This document shows, one piece after another, positions 1-12,127 of a stretch of 64,000 nt of DNA (position 1 is its first letter; every line of letters starts with the position of its first letter). A model generated the notes under the pieces. The model saw only the letters and a program-made list of their open reading frames with translations. It did not search any database and was not told the DNA's origin. Made by a program: the position numbers and the translations under genes. The stretch is from Dreissena polymorpha (Eukaryota; Mollusca; Bivalvia; Myida; Dreissenidae): assembly GCF_020536995.1 (NCBI RefSeq), contig NC_068355.1, positions 122,384,365-122,448,364 on the forward strand. Direction: 5' to 3'.

Positions 1-276
1 TTCCTAACTACTCTTGTTTAGTTTTCTTTCAAAACCTTTGTATTACTTACCACTAATATTTCCTATGTCTAGCATAAACTAAGCTGTATTTTTCCTAATA
101 CACTGCCAATTATGTGTAAATATAATCGCAAGGAGAGAAACTCTATAAGAATTATTTCTTCCGTTTCAATCCTTTTCTGATAACTATTGTATTGTGTATT
201 TTGATATATTGTACTTGCCAAAAAGCAATAATATGTTTAAACTAATTTAATTCAGATTAAACCTGATCACACTCTT

Positions 277-990
277 TTGTTGTACGCACAAAGACAGAGA
301 CAATTAAAACTGTCCACTGTCAACACAAGGTCTTTGCGAGGAAAATCTGCTGACCTTCTTCAACACATTTTTGATGAGAATATTGACCTCTGTGTAATCA
401 CTGAAACTTGGCTGAAAGCTGATGGTGATGACGTTGTGAGAGGGGAATTGTCCCATGATGGCTATTGTTTTGACGATGTCCCTAGGCCTGATCGTAAAGG
501 CGGAGGGGTTGCCTTGATATATAGAGATAATCTTAAAGTGTCAAGATGTATATCAGACAAAACATTTCATTCTTTTGAGAATGCTGAATGGAAAAAAAAA
601 CAGTCAGTCATTCGTATTGCACATTATTGCAATCTACAGACCTCCTTATTCTGAACGCCACCCAGTTACAGAGGCTGTTTTTATATCAGAGTTTACAGAA
701 TTTCTTGAACTAATAACATCAAAATCTGCGTCTCAAGTTCTGTTGGGGGATTTTAACATCCACATTTACAACAAGTCTGATTGTTACTCTAGACAATTTA
801 CTGAATGTCTGAAGTCATACGGACTAGTACAACATGTCCACACCCCGACACATACTAGTGGCCATACACTAGATCTCATTGTACAGCTGTACAATTGATC
901 AAATTCGTCCTCCTTTGACGAGAAAACAGGTCATATCTCGTAGCTGGAAATCAGTATCCATTGATAATTTACAAAAGGTGTAATCATATG
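277..990 (+). mobile_element. LINE fragment: endonuclease domain, frameshifted
   Basis: This is a piece of a non-LTR retrotransposon carrying the APE-type endonuclease of the CR1/L2/Jockey group. Visible motifs run in order: VNTRSLRGK, then ITETWL (catalytic Glu region), then GGGVALIYR, then IYRPPYS, then LLGDFNIH, then THTSGHTLDLI. The first half is in frame 1 (277-654) and the second in frame 2 (575-898). The switch lies at the run of A residues around 590-600, so the copy is dead. After HTLDL the similarity fades by about 990, and there is no reverse transcriptase behind it. It is therefore truncated at the 3' side, probably by later rearrangement. The family assignment rests on motif order only. 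Confidence 0.85.
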
Positions 991-1019
991 TGAACCCAAT
1001 TGATCCTGCGCCCTGAATA

Positions 1020-1345
1020 ATATGTGTCCCGCATTCCAAACGAGCAAGTTTACGCCGTCCGACGCGTAATTCTGGAAACCTAGGTTCTCATGAGAACCTA
1101 GGTTCTCATGAGAACCTATGGTTCCCAAATGAAAACCACGAATTTAGTATTAAAGACGCGTAACTCTGAAAACCTAGATTCTCATGAGAACATAGGATTC
1201 TAGGTTCCGTCCGACGCGTAATTCTGGAAACCTAGGTTCTCATGAAAACCTAGGTTCTCATTTGAAAACTTCGGTTCTGGAAGCCATGTGCAATCTTCAA
1301 AAGAGAACCTAGGTTCTCATGAGAAACCTAGTTTCTTGGGATTAT
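1020..1345. repeat. Palindromic minisatellite
   Basis: The stretch is built from overlapping copies of a palindrome whose half-site is CCTAGGTTCTCA. The copy at 1079-1102 is a perfect 24-bp palindrome and shares its end with the next copy. A longer unit beginning CCGTCCGACGCGTAATTC recurs at about 1056 and 1206, with a decayed version near 1156. No coding sense is seen. Such arrays can extrude cruciforms. Confidence 0.8.
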
Positions 1346-1498
1346 GCGTCGAACCGCTTGCCATATCAGGATAATTATTCGTTTTAATAAAATTGTGTCC
1401 TAAACACAGGTATATATGATCTGGAAACTATGTAAGTGTAGATTATTCATATGGTTTTATACGTATGCTGGCTTACAATGACCACTGAATTTATATTT

Positions 1499-1690
1499 GG
1501 GCTCTGTGAAAATGGGGATTAATTCATGTGCGAAAAGTGTCTTCCCAGATTAGCCTGTGCAGTTCGCACAGGCTTATCAGTGACGACACTTTCCGCTTTT
1601 ATGATATTTTCTGTTTAAAGAAAGTCTCTTATTAGCAATGATTCAGTTTAGGCGGAAAGTGTTGTCCCTGATTGGCCTGCACAGCTCATT
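1499..1690. mobile_element. Fold-back MITE copy 1 (partial)
   Basis: This copy belongs to a family found about twelve times in this window. The diagnostic segments are AAAGTGTCGTCCCAGATTAG, a GCCTGTGC...GCACAGGC palindrome, and ACACTTTCCGC followed by its mirror image GCGGAAAGTGT. This copy is diverged and ends abruptly in the second half. Confidence 0.8.
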
Positions 1691-1817
1691 TTAATTAACC
1701 TTCACATTGTAAATGGAATACTTGTGATTTGAGAAGGAACGAAAATTCGTCGAAATTTTCACCGAAGGACGCATAACATGCGACTTTGTCCAAGGGTGCA
1801 GTTGTCGCAAGCCTTAC

Positions 1818-3290
1818 TTTGGTTCCACTGCGGATGGTGTTTCACAAAGTACGCCGCGGCGTAGATGAAGTAGCCAAGGTGGAAGTGGTGGTCGTTGTAG
1901 TAGGGGAAGCCGTAGTCGACGCCGAACTCCAGGTTTCCGGTAGTGACACGCAGAATAAGGCCGCCCCACACCGCGTCGTACTGGAACTTCCACGTGTCGA
2001 CAAGGTGTCTGCGGAACCGGAGGTCATGCGAAATTAGTAATACCGATAATACGGCGCAGTTATATTTCCAATAAGGTGTATGCAGTTGTGGATTTTTCAT
2101 TTACCACGAACTGACTCAATAAACTATGTATCAGCATTACTGGTTCAAAAAATAGAAATGGTCAAGATGGCTATTATGAAAACTGAACGTTGGCGGATGT
2201 GTTTACTTGCTTTGGAATGAATTGATTTTTATTTTAAAACCATAGACCTTTTTATTGAACGAGACTATTCATGAGAGTCTATGACAAAATCTTTCTATCT
2301 TGTATCCGAAGTCACTTTTCAAGACAGTTCTGTACTTAGGTATCCAGCGACCGGAAGTGCGGAGTGTCAATGGCCCGGGAGACGCTGGCGAGACGCGCCG
2401 CCATTCCAATTGCCTTGCCAACATTGTAGCGGTTCAAGTGCGCGCAGATAGCGTCCAGATTATGGGTGGAGCCGTCGTTTATAAGTGCGGATCCGTTTTC
2501 CTTCCCGGTTCAAGAACGCAAGCATTAAACATTTGCTCAATATTTCATAATACCTAACTGGCACTATCAAAGAAGGAAACAAGTAATCAGTATTTACTGT
2601 TTGCTGACTTCGTGACGACTGTACAACCGACCGACTGATTGACTGACTGACGGATTGACTGACACACTGAAAAGCGCCAAAATAATAATAAATAGTATTA
2701 TATCAACAACAAAAGCAACAACAACACTTACAATAACAATATATACAGCACCTGTCTCTGCTTGGTTGTGAGACTGGCCACTGCGGACGGATCGGGTTCC
2801 ATGGAGGCCTGGGGTAGGTCCATATTGAGGTCCCAGACGTCTCCTTCCGGGGCCTCGAATCCGACCACGGTCTTCCGCACCTCGAAGCCCCATGCGCTTT
2901 TCAGAAGGAAAGCCTGGAAAATAATTGTATGGATTAATTTGTATCGTTAGCAATGGTCATAAATTACATAACGAGAGCTAACTCAATGTAAAATTTTCAA
3001 AACACATTAAAAGAAAAAAAAGCCTTCGAAATAGTACGTTTTGTAAAACTTAAGTTATCATAATCAACACCACCGAGAAGACCATTACTTAAGGTAAGCG
3101 GACAACAGCCGTTAAAGTTATTAATAGAAAATAAATTCACGAAACGCTGACTTCGTCATTCATGTGTTCCGATATTTAATATCAGAGCCCATGAATTGAT
3201 TCCGCACTTACGTGATGGGGCATCATGAGCACGAACAATGATAAGGTGGGGGTTGCCGCGTGCTGGCCAACGAAACTGCGCATCCTATAT
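1818..3290 (-). pseudogene. GH81 endo-beta-1,3-glucanase pseudogene fragment (4 exons)
   Basis: Four consecutive exons match exons of the GH81 gene at 21-33 kb, in the same order and strand: 3212-3290, 2752-2913, 2299-2500 and 1818-2008. The catalytic-region motif YYNDHHFHLGYFIYAAAYF is still readable in the last. The copy is dead. Exon 2299-2500 has in-frame TAA and TGA codons where the intact gene has sense codons. Its splice donor GT has become AT and its acceptor CAG has become AAG. Exon 1818-2008 is one base shorter than its counterpart (191 against 192). Exon 3212-3290 has lost about 10 bases after QFRW. The exons upstream and downstream of this block are absent. It is a relic of a second GH81 gene, probably from tandem duplication. 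Exon 2752-2913 remains open and equal in length (162 bp). Confidence 0.9.
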
Positions 3291-3922
3291 GACATTCATT
3301 AACAAAATACATCATAGTACTAACATAAAAGTGTACTGATAACAAGCAGCAACTTGCATGAACATAAATCCATTATAGTCTATTTGTTATTATCATCTCA
3401 ATGGCGGCTGGAGTAAACCTTTAAATCTGCTTCTTTTGATTGATTTATACAATTCATATGAATGTAATCGGTAACTATTGATTCCATTGGTATACAATTG
3501 ACCAAAAGATGACGCCGTGTGCTGCAAGACAACCTAATATCACTTATAAAGACTATGTATTAACTTAGACAAAGAAATTCTGATTTCAACATGTTCACCT
3601 GTGATTTAAAAGGCTTTACGAACAAAAGCAATCATGATTCGCTGATTTCAAGCCCTTATTTGCTACTTATATCAACACTGCAGGATTTATCCAGCAGAAG
3701 CACTTCTAATGATATGCGTTTAGCTATCACTCATCTGCAAAACCCAATACGATATAAACAAATATTCCGACTGGGCTACTTCGATATTATCGACATTGAC
3801 TTTATACATGAAGAAATTGACCTCTGGAAAAATGCCGTTATGCTTTTAGCTTTAAATTTTGTGATATACGTGTTAGAAATTACTGATAAGGAATTTTAAA
3901 TGTTGTTCACTTTTAAAATAAA

Positions 3923-5700
3923 CTAGAGCTTTGTCACAGACGTGACGAATACCCCCACATGCCGCATTGACACCTAATATTTTGCATGTCTTCTTCACAA
4001 AAAAACAGCGGACACCATGCTCACTTTTTAAAACCCACTTAGTAACCCCTTGACCTAGTTTTTGACCCAGAAAGGCCCATGTTCTAACTTGGCCTTAAGA
4101 TCATCTCCATAAAACTTCTGACCAAGTTTGGTGAAGATCGGATGTAAACTCCTTTCATTAGAGAGCGGACACCATGCTGAATGTTAAAAAACGCACTAAG
4201 TGACCCCGTGACCTAGTTTTAGGCCCGAAATGGCCCATGTTCAAACTTGTCCTAGAGATCATTTAGATAAAACTTGTGACCAAGTTTGGTGAGGATTGGA
4301 TGAAAACTACTTGAATTAGAGAGCGGACAACATGGTGAGGTTTAATACGCACTAAGATACCCCGTGACCTAGTTTATGACCCGGCATGACCTATATTCAA
4401 ACTTGACCTAGACATCATCTAAATACAACTTCTGACCAAGTTTGATGAATATTGGATGAAAACTACTTGAATTAGAGAGCGGACAACATTGTGATGTTTA
4501 AAACGCACTAAGTGACCCCGTGACCTTGTTTTTGACCCGGCATGACCCATATTCAAACTTGCCCTACACATTATCAAGATACAACTTCTGAACAATTTAG
4601 GTGAAGATTGGATAAAAACTACTTGAATTAGAGAGCGGACAGCATGGTGAGGTTTAAAACACACTAAAAGACCCCGTGACCTAGTTTTTGACCCGACATG
4701 GCCCATGTTCGAACTTGACCTTCACATCATCCAGTTACAACTTCTGACCAAGTGTGGGATTTTAACTACTTGAAATAGAGAGCGGACACCATGCTCTATG
4801 TGTAAAACGTACTAAGTGACCCTGTTACCTTTTTTTTGATCTGGCATGGACCATGTTCGAACTTGGCCTTCAGATCATCTAGATTAAACTTATGACCAAG
4901 TTTGATGAAGATTTGATGAAAACTACTTGAAAAAGAGAGAGGACACCATGCTGAATGTTAAAAAACGCACTAAGTGACCCCGTGATCTAGTTTTTGACCC
5001 GGCAAGACCCATGTTTGAACTTGGCCTTAAGATCATCTAGATACAACTTCTGACCAAGTTTGGTGAAGATCGGATCAAAACTACTTGAATTAGAGAGCGG
5101 ACAACATGCTGAATGTTTAAAACGTACAAAATGACCCAGTGACCTAGTTTTTTACCCGGCAAGGCTCATGTTCGAACTTGGCCTAGACATCATGTAGATA
5201 CAACTTCTGACCAAGTTTGGTGAAGATCGGATGAAAACTACTTGCATTAGAGAGCAGACAACATGCTGAATGTTTAAAACGCACTAAGTGACCTGTGACC
5301 TAGTTTTTGACCGGACAAGGCCCATGTTCGAACTTGGCCTAGACATCATCTAGAAACAACTTCTGACCAAGTTTGGTGAAGATCGGATGAAAACTACTTG
5401 AATTAGAGAGCGGACAACATGCTGAATGTTTAAAACGCATTAAGTGACCCCCGTGACCTAGTTTTTGACCTGGCAAGGCCCATGTTCGAACTTGGCCCAG
5501 ACATCATGTAGATACAACTTCTGACCAAGTTTGGTGAAGATCGGATGAAAACTACTTGAATTAGAGAGCGGACACTCAATACGGACCGACCGACAGACCG
5601 ACATACCGACAGACCGACCGACCGGCCGACCAACCGACCGACCGACAGACAAGTTCACTCCTATATACCCCCCTAAACTTCGTTTGTGGGGGTATAATAA
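3923..5700. mobile_element. Tandem-array element with complementary ends (about 158-bp unit x10)
   Basis: The element begins near CTAGAGCTTTGTCACAGACG and ATACCCCCACA (3950-3960), and ends with TGTGGGGGTAT (about 5685-5695), the exact inverse. Between them are about ten 158-bp units, each marked by GACCAAGTTTGGTGAAGATC, AAAACTACTTGAATTAGAGA and GCGGACA-CATG. They are followed by an (ACCG/GACA)-rich tail at about 5580-5650. This is the architecture of tandem-repeat-bearing MITE-like elements known from bivalves (the 'pearl' type). Apparent reading frames here, such as RSVGRSVG runs, are repeat artefacts. Confidence 0.8.
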
Positions 5701-6088
5701 GAAGTAAAAGTAAACCGAGTAATAATGCAATAGTATATGCATTTTGCGAATTGATTCGAGTAAATTGATCATTAAGACAAAAAGTGTAAACAAAATACGC
5801 GAATGTTTATTTAATTAGATCAAGTCATGAGGTCCTTAAACTGATAATTAATTGCTTAATTATTACCAGCGCTGCCTCTGACTCGATTTCGAACTATCGA
5901 CCCACGTCGTTGTTAAAGCTAGCGGGCCAAAGAGAGTGTCCCTCTCAATGAACTGAGGGGCCTTGCCGGAGGTTGAGCGTCAACAATTTTAAAACGTCCC
6001 ATTATATTTCTGTTTTCCAACACCAGAACCGCTAAACAATGACGGTAAAAAAAATCTAAAATAATCGTATCCGTTTGTTCGTCGTAGC

Positions 6089-6248
6089 CAGGGCCGGAAT
6101 AAGCTGGATTGTGGCCCAAGGCTGCACATGTTACGGGGGGCCCCTTCCCTCTGGTCCGCTTTTGTATATGGAAAATCATACTTGGTATACAGATCAGAAA
6201 ACTTGCATTTGAACAAATTTGACAGTTAAATTATATACATATATATAT

Positions 6249-6308
<60 letters not shown>

Positions 6309-7333
6309 AAACGAGTTTCACAATGTATTACTATTTTATTAACTGAACAGAACATACATGTTTTATGTAACAGATTCCAGCCTAAAAGTCTCTTCTAAGA
6401 CACTTCAGCTACTGACCAACGTCATCGATTAGCTGTTTAAAGTATAGTTCTCGGAGAACTTAAAATTCAATATACAGTAGCCCCAATGCTGTCAACCTTT
6501 TGATTATCGTGCGTGATATTGTTGAAATTGACCACCTACCGTGAACGTTATTAACTGGAATTGTTAAGTATATGGTACAGCGATGGCAACGTTTGGAAAA
6601 GTTGTCTGTAGCTGACCTACATCTTATGTCAGCAGTTCAATCATGTGGGTGATGGTTCTGTCTTGGTCCGCTTCTAAGATGGTTTTGAAATGAACGAACT
6701 CGTCAACAGAAGACGCCTCAATGTCATCTGGATAAGACTCCACTAGATCATTTCCGTAGATCATCTAAGGTGAGAGACTCAAACTCTGGCATGAAACCAA
6801 ATAGTTTGTGGAGACCAGAATATGCGCTCAACCGCTTGTAAAGTTCAACAGTGAGACAATCAACTATACTGTAGAATGTGTGTATTCCAATAAGGTCGCA
6901 TGCTCTTAGCTCCGTAATCGCAGCTGGTGTCGTACTCTCGTCATCACGAAATAGTTTCCGCTGTTTCTTAGCCTTATTCGCATCCTTATATCCGGTGATT
7001 GAAACAAAAGCTTTGGCCTTCTCTTCAATGTCGTCAAACATGTCCAGATGTTATCATGACCATACGGGCAAGTCGTATAATAAACAGAGAAACTAATGGT
7101 TCTGAATGGATATACAACAAAGAAAGAAAACTTATATCATAGTAAATCAAAGCGAACTAAACGGTTACAATTCGATATACATCGGGAAACTGGTAAAATC
7201 ACACAAAACAATTATACTGCAATCCCGAGAGTAGTTAAATGACGTAATAACAAAAGATCATACGTTGGGGGCCCCTTAACAATCGGGGGCCTAAGGCGAC
7301 AGCCTTGTAAGCCTAGTGCTTAATCCGGCCCTG
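6089..7333 (-). mobile_element. hAT-superfamily transposon, internally deleted
   Basis: The ends are inverted repeats starting CAGGGCCGGA(A/T)TAAGC. They are flanked by an 8-bp target duplication with one mismatch: GTCGTAGC at 6081-6088 and GTCTTAGC at 7334-7341. Both are hallmarks of hAT elements. A minus-strand frame at 6748-7041 (97 residues) resembles the middle of ZMYM1-like hAT transposases (a region around LRACDLIGIHTFYSIVDCL). At 1,245 bp the element is far too short for a full transposase, so it is a deleted copy. A (TA)n microsatellite lies inside at 6237-6307. Confidence 0.85.
6237..6307. repeat. (TA)n microsatellite
   Basis: An almost pure TA dinucleotide run lies inside the hAT element. 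It is expected to be length-variable. Confidence 0.95.
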
Positions 7334-7341
7334 GTCTTAGC

Positions 7342-7634
7342 AGTCGTCCATCACTTTGTCACATTCGTTTTTACTGATTAACATCAAAGAGACTTTAAAG
7401 CTAATCGAACACTAAATAACATTTGAAAATAAGAAAAAATACCGCATTTGCCGTAAAGACTTTCGCGTAAGAGGTATCCTACTATTTTCCTACATAAACC
7501 CAGGTTTCAATTTACCGCCGAAAAGGGCTAATTATGCAAGCCTTGTTGTTCAAATGATTAGATGATCTGTTGCAATTGGAATATCTTAAAATTACCTAAC
7601 GGATATTATTTGTATTTCTTTGTGTGAAACTACT
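7342..7634. other. No gene seen
   Basis: AT-rich spacer between the hAT element and the LINE. No supported exon, RNA gene or repeat was recognised. Confidence 0.5.
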
Positions 7635-10239
7635 TTTGGTATGATGCAGCATGTAAAAGAGCCAACACACGTACGAGGACACACTCTGGACGTTGTGATC
7701 ACCAGGGACACTATCCAACGTAGTTGTTACCGATCCTGGACTTTGAGTCAGCTCAGGAAACAATTCTAAAGACCATTATGCCGTCATCTTCAATGCAAGA
7801 GCATCAAAACCAGCTCCGGTAAGAAAAAATGTAACCTTTCGGTAACTACGAGAGATCAATATTGAAACATTTAAACAGGATATCACAGTCAGAAATACAA
7901 TTTGAAAATATACATGACCCTTGTTCAAAGTATGATACTAAACTTTCAGCTTGGGTTTGGTAGACAAACATGCTCCACTAAGAACAAAATCTATAACCCT
8001 GCGGCCGACTTGCCCGTGCTACACAAATGAGCTTCATGACGCTAAACATATCAAACGAAATTTGGAAAGAAAATGGCTAAAATCGAGACTCACTATTGAT
8101 CGTGAAATTTAAAGAAACAACTGCGCCAAAATGAACAAAATGTTGAAAAAAGCACGTGTAGATTTTTATTCAGATAAAGTAACATGTTGTGGCCGTGATC
8201 AAAAGAGCATGCACAAAATCACAAAACACTTACTAGATGGTCCATCTGAAATAGCTGTCCCGTCTGGCAAAACATCCGATGAGTTAGCACAAGATTCAAT
8301 GATTTTTTCATAGATAAAATTGAAGGTATCAGAAAATATATTTCTGAACATGCCCTATCTCATTCAAATTCAAAACAGAGTAATGATAATAACCCAACAG
8401 CAGAAACATGCAGTTTGACACATTTCCGTCCGACAACTGAGGACGAAATTGAATAAATCATCATGCAATCACAAAATAAATCTTGCGAGCTTGACCCTAT
8501 TCCAACGTGGCTCCTGAAAGAATGCAAAACTGAACTGCTACCAATACTGACAAAATTCATCAATCTTTCGATGGAAACAGCAAGTGTGACAATATCCTTT
8601 AAAAATTATGTATAAGACCTTTATTTAAAAAAAACACCTTAGATAAAAAAACACTACAACACTATCGCCCAGTTTCGAATCTGCCATATGTTTCAAAATT
8701 ATTGGAGAAAGTTGTCAGCAAAAGAATAGATGAACATTTGACAGAAAACAATTTAAATGAAGAAAACCAGTCTGCGTACAGGAAGTTTCTCTCAACAGAA
8801 ACAGCTTTGTTAAAAGTTCAAAAAGATGTCCTACAACCATTAGATAAGAAAAATGTCACTGTCTTTGTTAAGCTGGATCTCTCTGCCGCTTTCGACAACA
8901 TCGACCACAAAACCATTTTAAACCGCCTCTAACAACAGTTTGGCTTTGCTGAAAAACCCCTACAGTGGGTAGCTTCCTACCTATCTGACCGCTTCCAAAC
9001 GTTGAGCATTGACGGCAAGGTATCAGAACCAGTGGTGCTGACCTTCAGCGTCCCCCAGGGATCTGTATTAGGCCCAAAATTTTATACCATGTATACTAAA
9101 CCTGTTGGGGAAATTTGCAAACAAAACATGGACTCGATCATTACTTCTACGCCGATGACTCGCAGCTCTACCTTTCCTTCGAACCATTATCGCAATGCAC
9201 TGCTGTATGGAACTCAAAAATCAGCTAACAAGAAACTACAAAATATTCAAAACACTGCGGCGCGTGTTATAACACGAACATCCCGCTTTAATAGTCATAT
9301 AACACCGATCCTAAAAGAATTACACTGGCTCTCAGTAGAAAAAAGAATTCACTTCAAAATACTTACCAATGCGTTCAAAGCCTTAAATGGGTAATCGCCT
9401 GAATATCTGAAAACCCTACTTGAAGTATACGAACCAAGGCTAAACTTAAGATCAAATAACGAAGCGACTTCATTAGTGATTCCAACGAAGATTCAATCCG
9501 TATCATACGGCGAACCAAGTTTCATGTACGCTTCTCCAAAACTCTGGAACTCACTTCCATTAAACATTCGAGGTTCTTCAACACTGAATCCCTTCAAAAC
9601 GACACTGAAAACTCACCTCTTCCTCCAATCTTATGCAGTATAAGCAGTGGTTTATTCAATTCATGATATAAAATCTCAATCATCATGAACTGGAATTAAC
9701 CCTTTTAAAAGAAGCATAATTATTCCTTTGGGGGTTTGTGGACTCGTGGTAATGGTATCCTGACGTTACCCTTGTCTCAATCAATCAGCATGAATTAGAA
9801 TTAAAATTTTTAAAGGAAGCATAATTATTCCTTCGAGGGTTTGTTGACTCGTGGTAATGGTATCCTGACGTTACCCTTGTCTCTGTCTCTGTTTTGTCTT
9901 GCTGATCTTTCTAATATATGGTTACTGTGCATGTTTTTTACTTAGTACTTATAGTTTAAGTTTTAGATTTTATTGTTTCATTAATTGTCTTATAGCTATA
10001 CACATAGGGTAGTTTTTATAGTGTCTTGTTGATCTTTCTAATTTATGGTTACTGTGCATGTTTTTAGGTAGTATTTATAGTATAATAGTGTAGTTTTATA
10101 GTATAATTTAGTACTTTTGGTCGATTTCTTTTGAAACAGTGTTGCAAAATGTATTCGTATCTGCGATACGTCAAATGTTCTTATGTAAAGCGCCTTTGAA
10201 CGTGCACTCTTGCATTAAAAGGGCGCTACATAAATCCGG

Positions 10240-10291
<52 letters not shown>
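7635..10291 (+). mobile_element. 5'-truncated CR1/L2-like LINE, defective
   Basis: The copy starts within the end of the endonuclease (THVRGHTLDVVITR, about 7655-7715). It continues through a linker (8131-8313) into reverse transcriptase. RT motifs are LDLSAAFDNIDH (about 8874-8909), FSVPQGSVLGP (about 9042-9075) and a YFYADDSQLYL core near 9145 that lies in another frame. The C-terminal signature follows (NTAARVITR, then ITPILKELHWLSVEKRI, then FKILTNAFKALNG). Several frame changes and stops, and apparently an internal deletion after YADD, make it non-functional. The 3' end has the GCGCTACATAAATCCGGTA segment and a (TAA)n tail at about 10241-10290, typical of this LINE group. Confidence 0.9.
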
Positions 10292-10299
10292 GATGGGAA

Positions 10300-12127
10300 T
10301 GTTAGAAACACGCTGTTGAATTTAAAGATAGGTCAAAAGTTAAATTTAATAGCTATACAGTGTAAGAGTTAAAACATGTATGCCTTTTGAGAAAATGATT
10401 TTTCGGACAATTAATGAAAACAAACTGCACGAATGCTGGTCAAGTGTAGTTAATTAGATCAAATTCTTGCATATTATCTAGAGAGAGAACACGGTCGGAC
10501 TATACTCACATATGCGAATTCAATGATATCACCAACCATGCCTCGTAAGGCCATGTTAATCTAGATGAAAAGTATTAGCAATTTTAAATTGTGTTTAACA
10601 CTTCAACTTCATCATTTAAGTTCTTACACCTTATGATAATCAGCTATGAATCAATCACAAACAACACAGAAAAGTATTCATACAAATTAAACATAATTAT
10701 ATCAACCTTATCAAGAACACTGCACATTTATTGATTCGATATCCCAACAATTAATGAAAAGCGAGGACTTATAGTTTCACACCAAACCATACCTATTGAT
10801 ATGTACTCAAAAGATGCAACATGCCACAGACAAAACATAACCATAATCTCTGATCAGAACTAAACAAAAAGGTGCAACATGGCACGGACAAGTCAAAGTC
10901 GATAAAGGATATATATCTTATCGTTTACATAGAGGGTGCGTCGGCAATTATAATTACAGTTATTATTAGCTTATTAACACGACGGATTAAATGCATTCTT
11001 CAGTGAGAGCATGGCTATCAACGTGATATTTTCGGGTGAACATTTCGACCCCAAAACCTCATTTTCTTGGATTGAATGATGCTGTTGATGAAAGAATCAT
11101 CGTTATATTTTGACCGCCATCCTTCGGGCATCTAGTGACAGAAAAGGTAATTATCAATTCTATGATATTGGACAACGAAAGCACCAACACTGCCACTATG
11201 TTCATTACCATCATTATCCTCAATAACAACATACTAAAATCAACGCCTTTTTCGCCATTGTCTCCTTCAATATTTTTTTCCACATAACCATCTTATTCTT
11301 CATCATATTATTATCATGTTATCACCAGTTTTATCTTACAATGCACAATACATACGTCATTATTGTATGAGTATTCATCGCATGTCCCAAGGCAATAATT
11401 TAGTAACTACTAACCAGACATAGGTAGTCGGGAAATTTCAATATAAAAGTGAATGGGTTGCAATATTGATATATTGAGAATGAGAAAATTGTCACTGATT
11501 ACGCTGATGTTAATTATGACGGCGATAATGAAGATATGATTGACGAGGGTTAATTTGTGTTGATAGTAAAAATGATGCTGGTGATTTAAATAAATATCAT
11601 GTCAAATTATGAAAACGATGATGATGATACGTTTCGTTTCGCTATAAATATATGTGATACTTTATCGGACTCTTGTGTGGAGCAAAACTCGAACGCACTT
11701 TGGTTTTGGAGATCGATGTTAGGTTTACTACAAAGTGCGGTAATACAGTGAATCTACAAAATACTGAAATAGCAAACAAAGTGCAGTGCCTTCAGCGCTT
11801 TGATATTTTCTTGACGCACGTCTTAGCATTCAGAAGTAACACCACTTAGTTGATGGATCTTACTATTATTTGTATGTCATTTACATTCATTGGAACAAAT
11901 AATGCCTGAAAGTAAACATTTAATAAAATTGACTTGGTTTTATTTTAGTAAATGATACATGTATGTGTTGCAAGATTTTTGCAAACACAAAACACAATAT
12001 ATTTAGTCGCGATTTGCTGTTTCTTCTATTAGCGATATATACCAGTCAGATCTGCATTTCATTACACATGTTTGACGTTGTCATCCAAATATTAATAATC
12101 GTATGAAAATTATAATCTTCAAAACGT
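10300..12127. other. Intergenic, no gene supported
   Basis: AT-rich DNA downstream of the propeller gene stop codon, probably including its 3' untranslated region close to 12127. A short exon-like segment with a GTGAGT donor lies near 10504-10560 on the minus strand, but it has no partner. Short reading frames here look random. Confidence 0.5.

Noticed and set aside
3591-3899. 102-codon plus-strand ORF
   Set aside because: AT-rich, no motif, no splice context, and composition like the surrounding spacer.
5430-5700. Frames rich in RSVGRSVG
   Set aside because: Translation of the ACCG/GACA tail of a tandem-array element.
3923-5700. CRISPR-like array
   Set aside because: The repeats are long, contiguous and diverged, with no unique spacers; this is eukaryotic satellite-type DNA.
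10504-10560. Exon-like minus-strand segment (MALRGMVGDIIEFAY then GTGAGT)
   Set aside because: A good donor, but no partner exon and no match to the GH81 or propeller genes.
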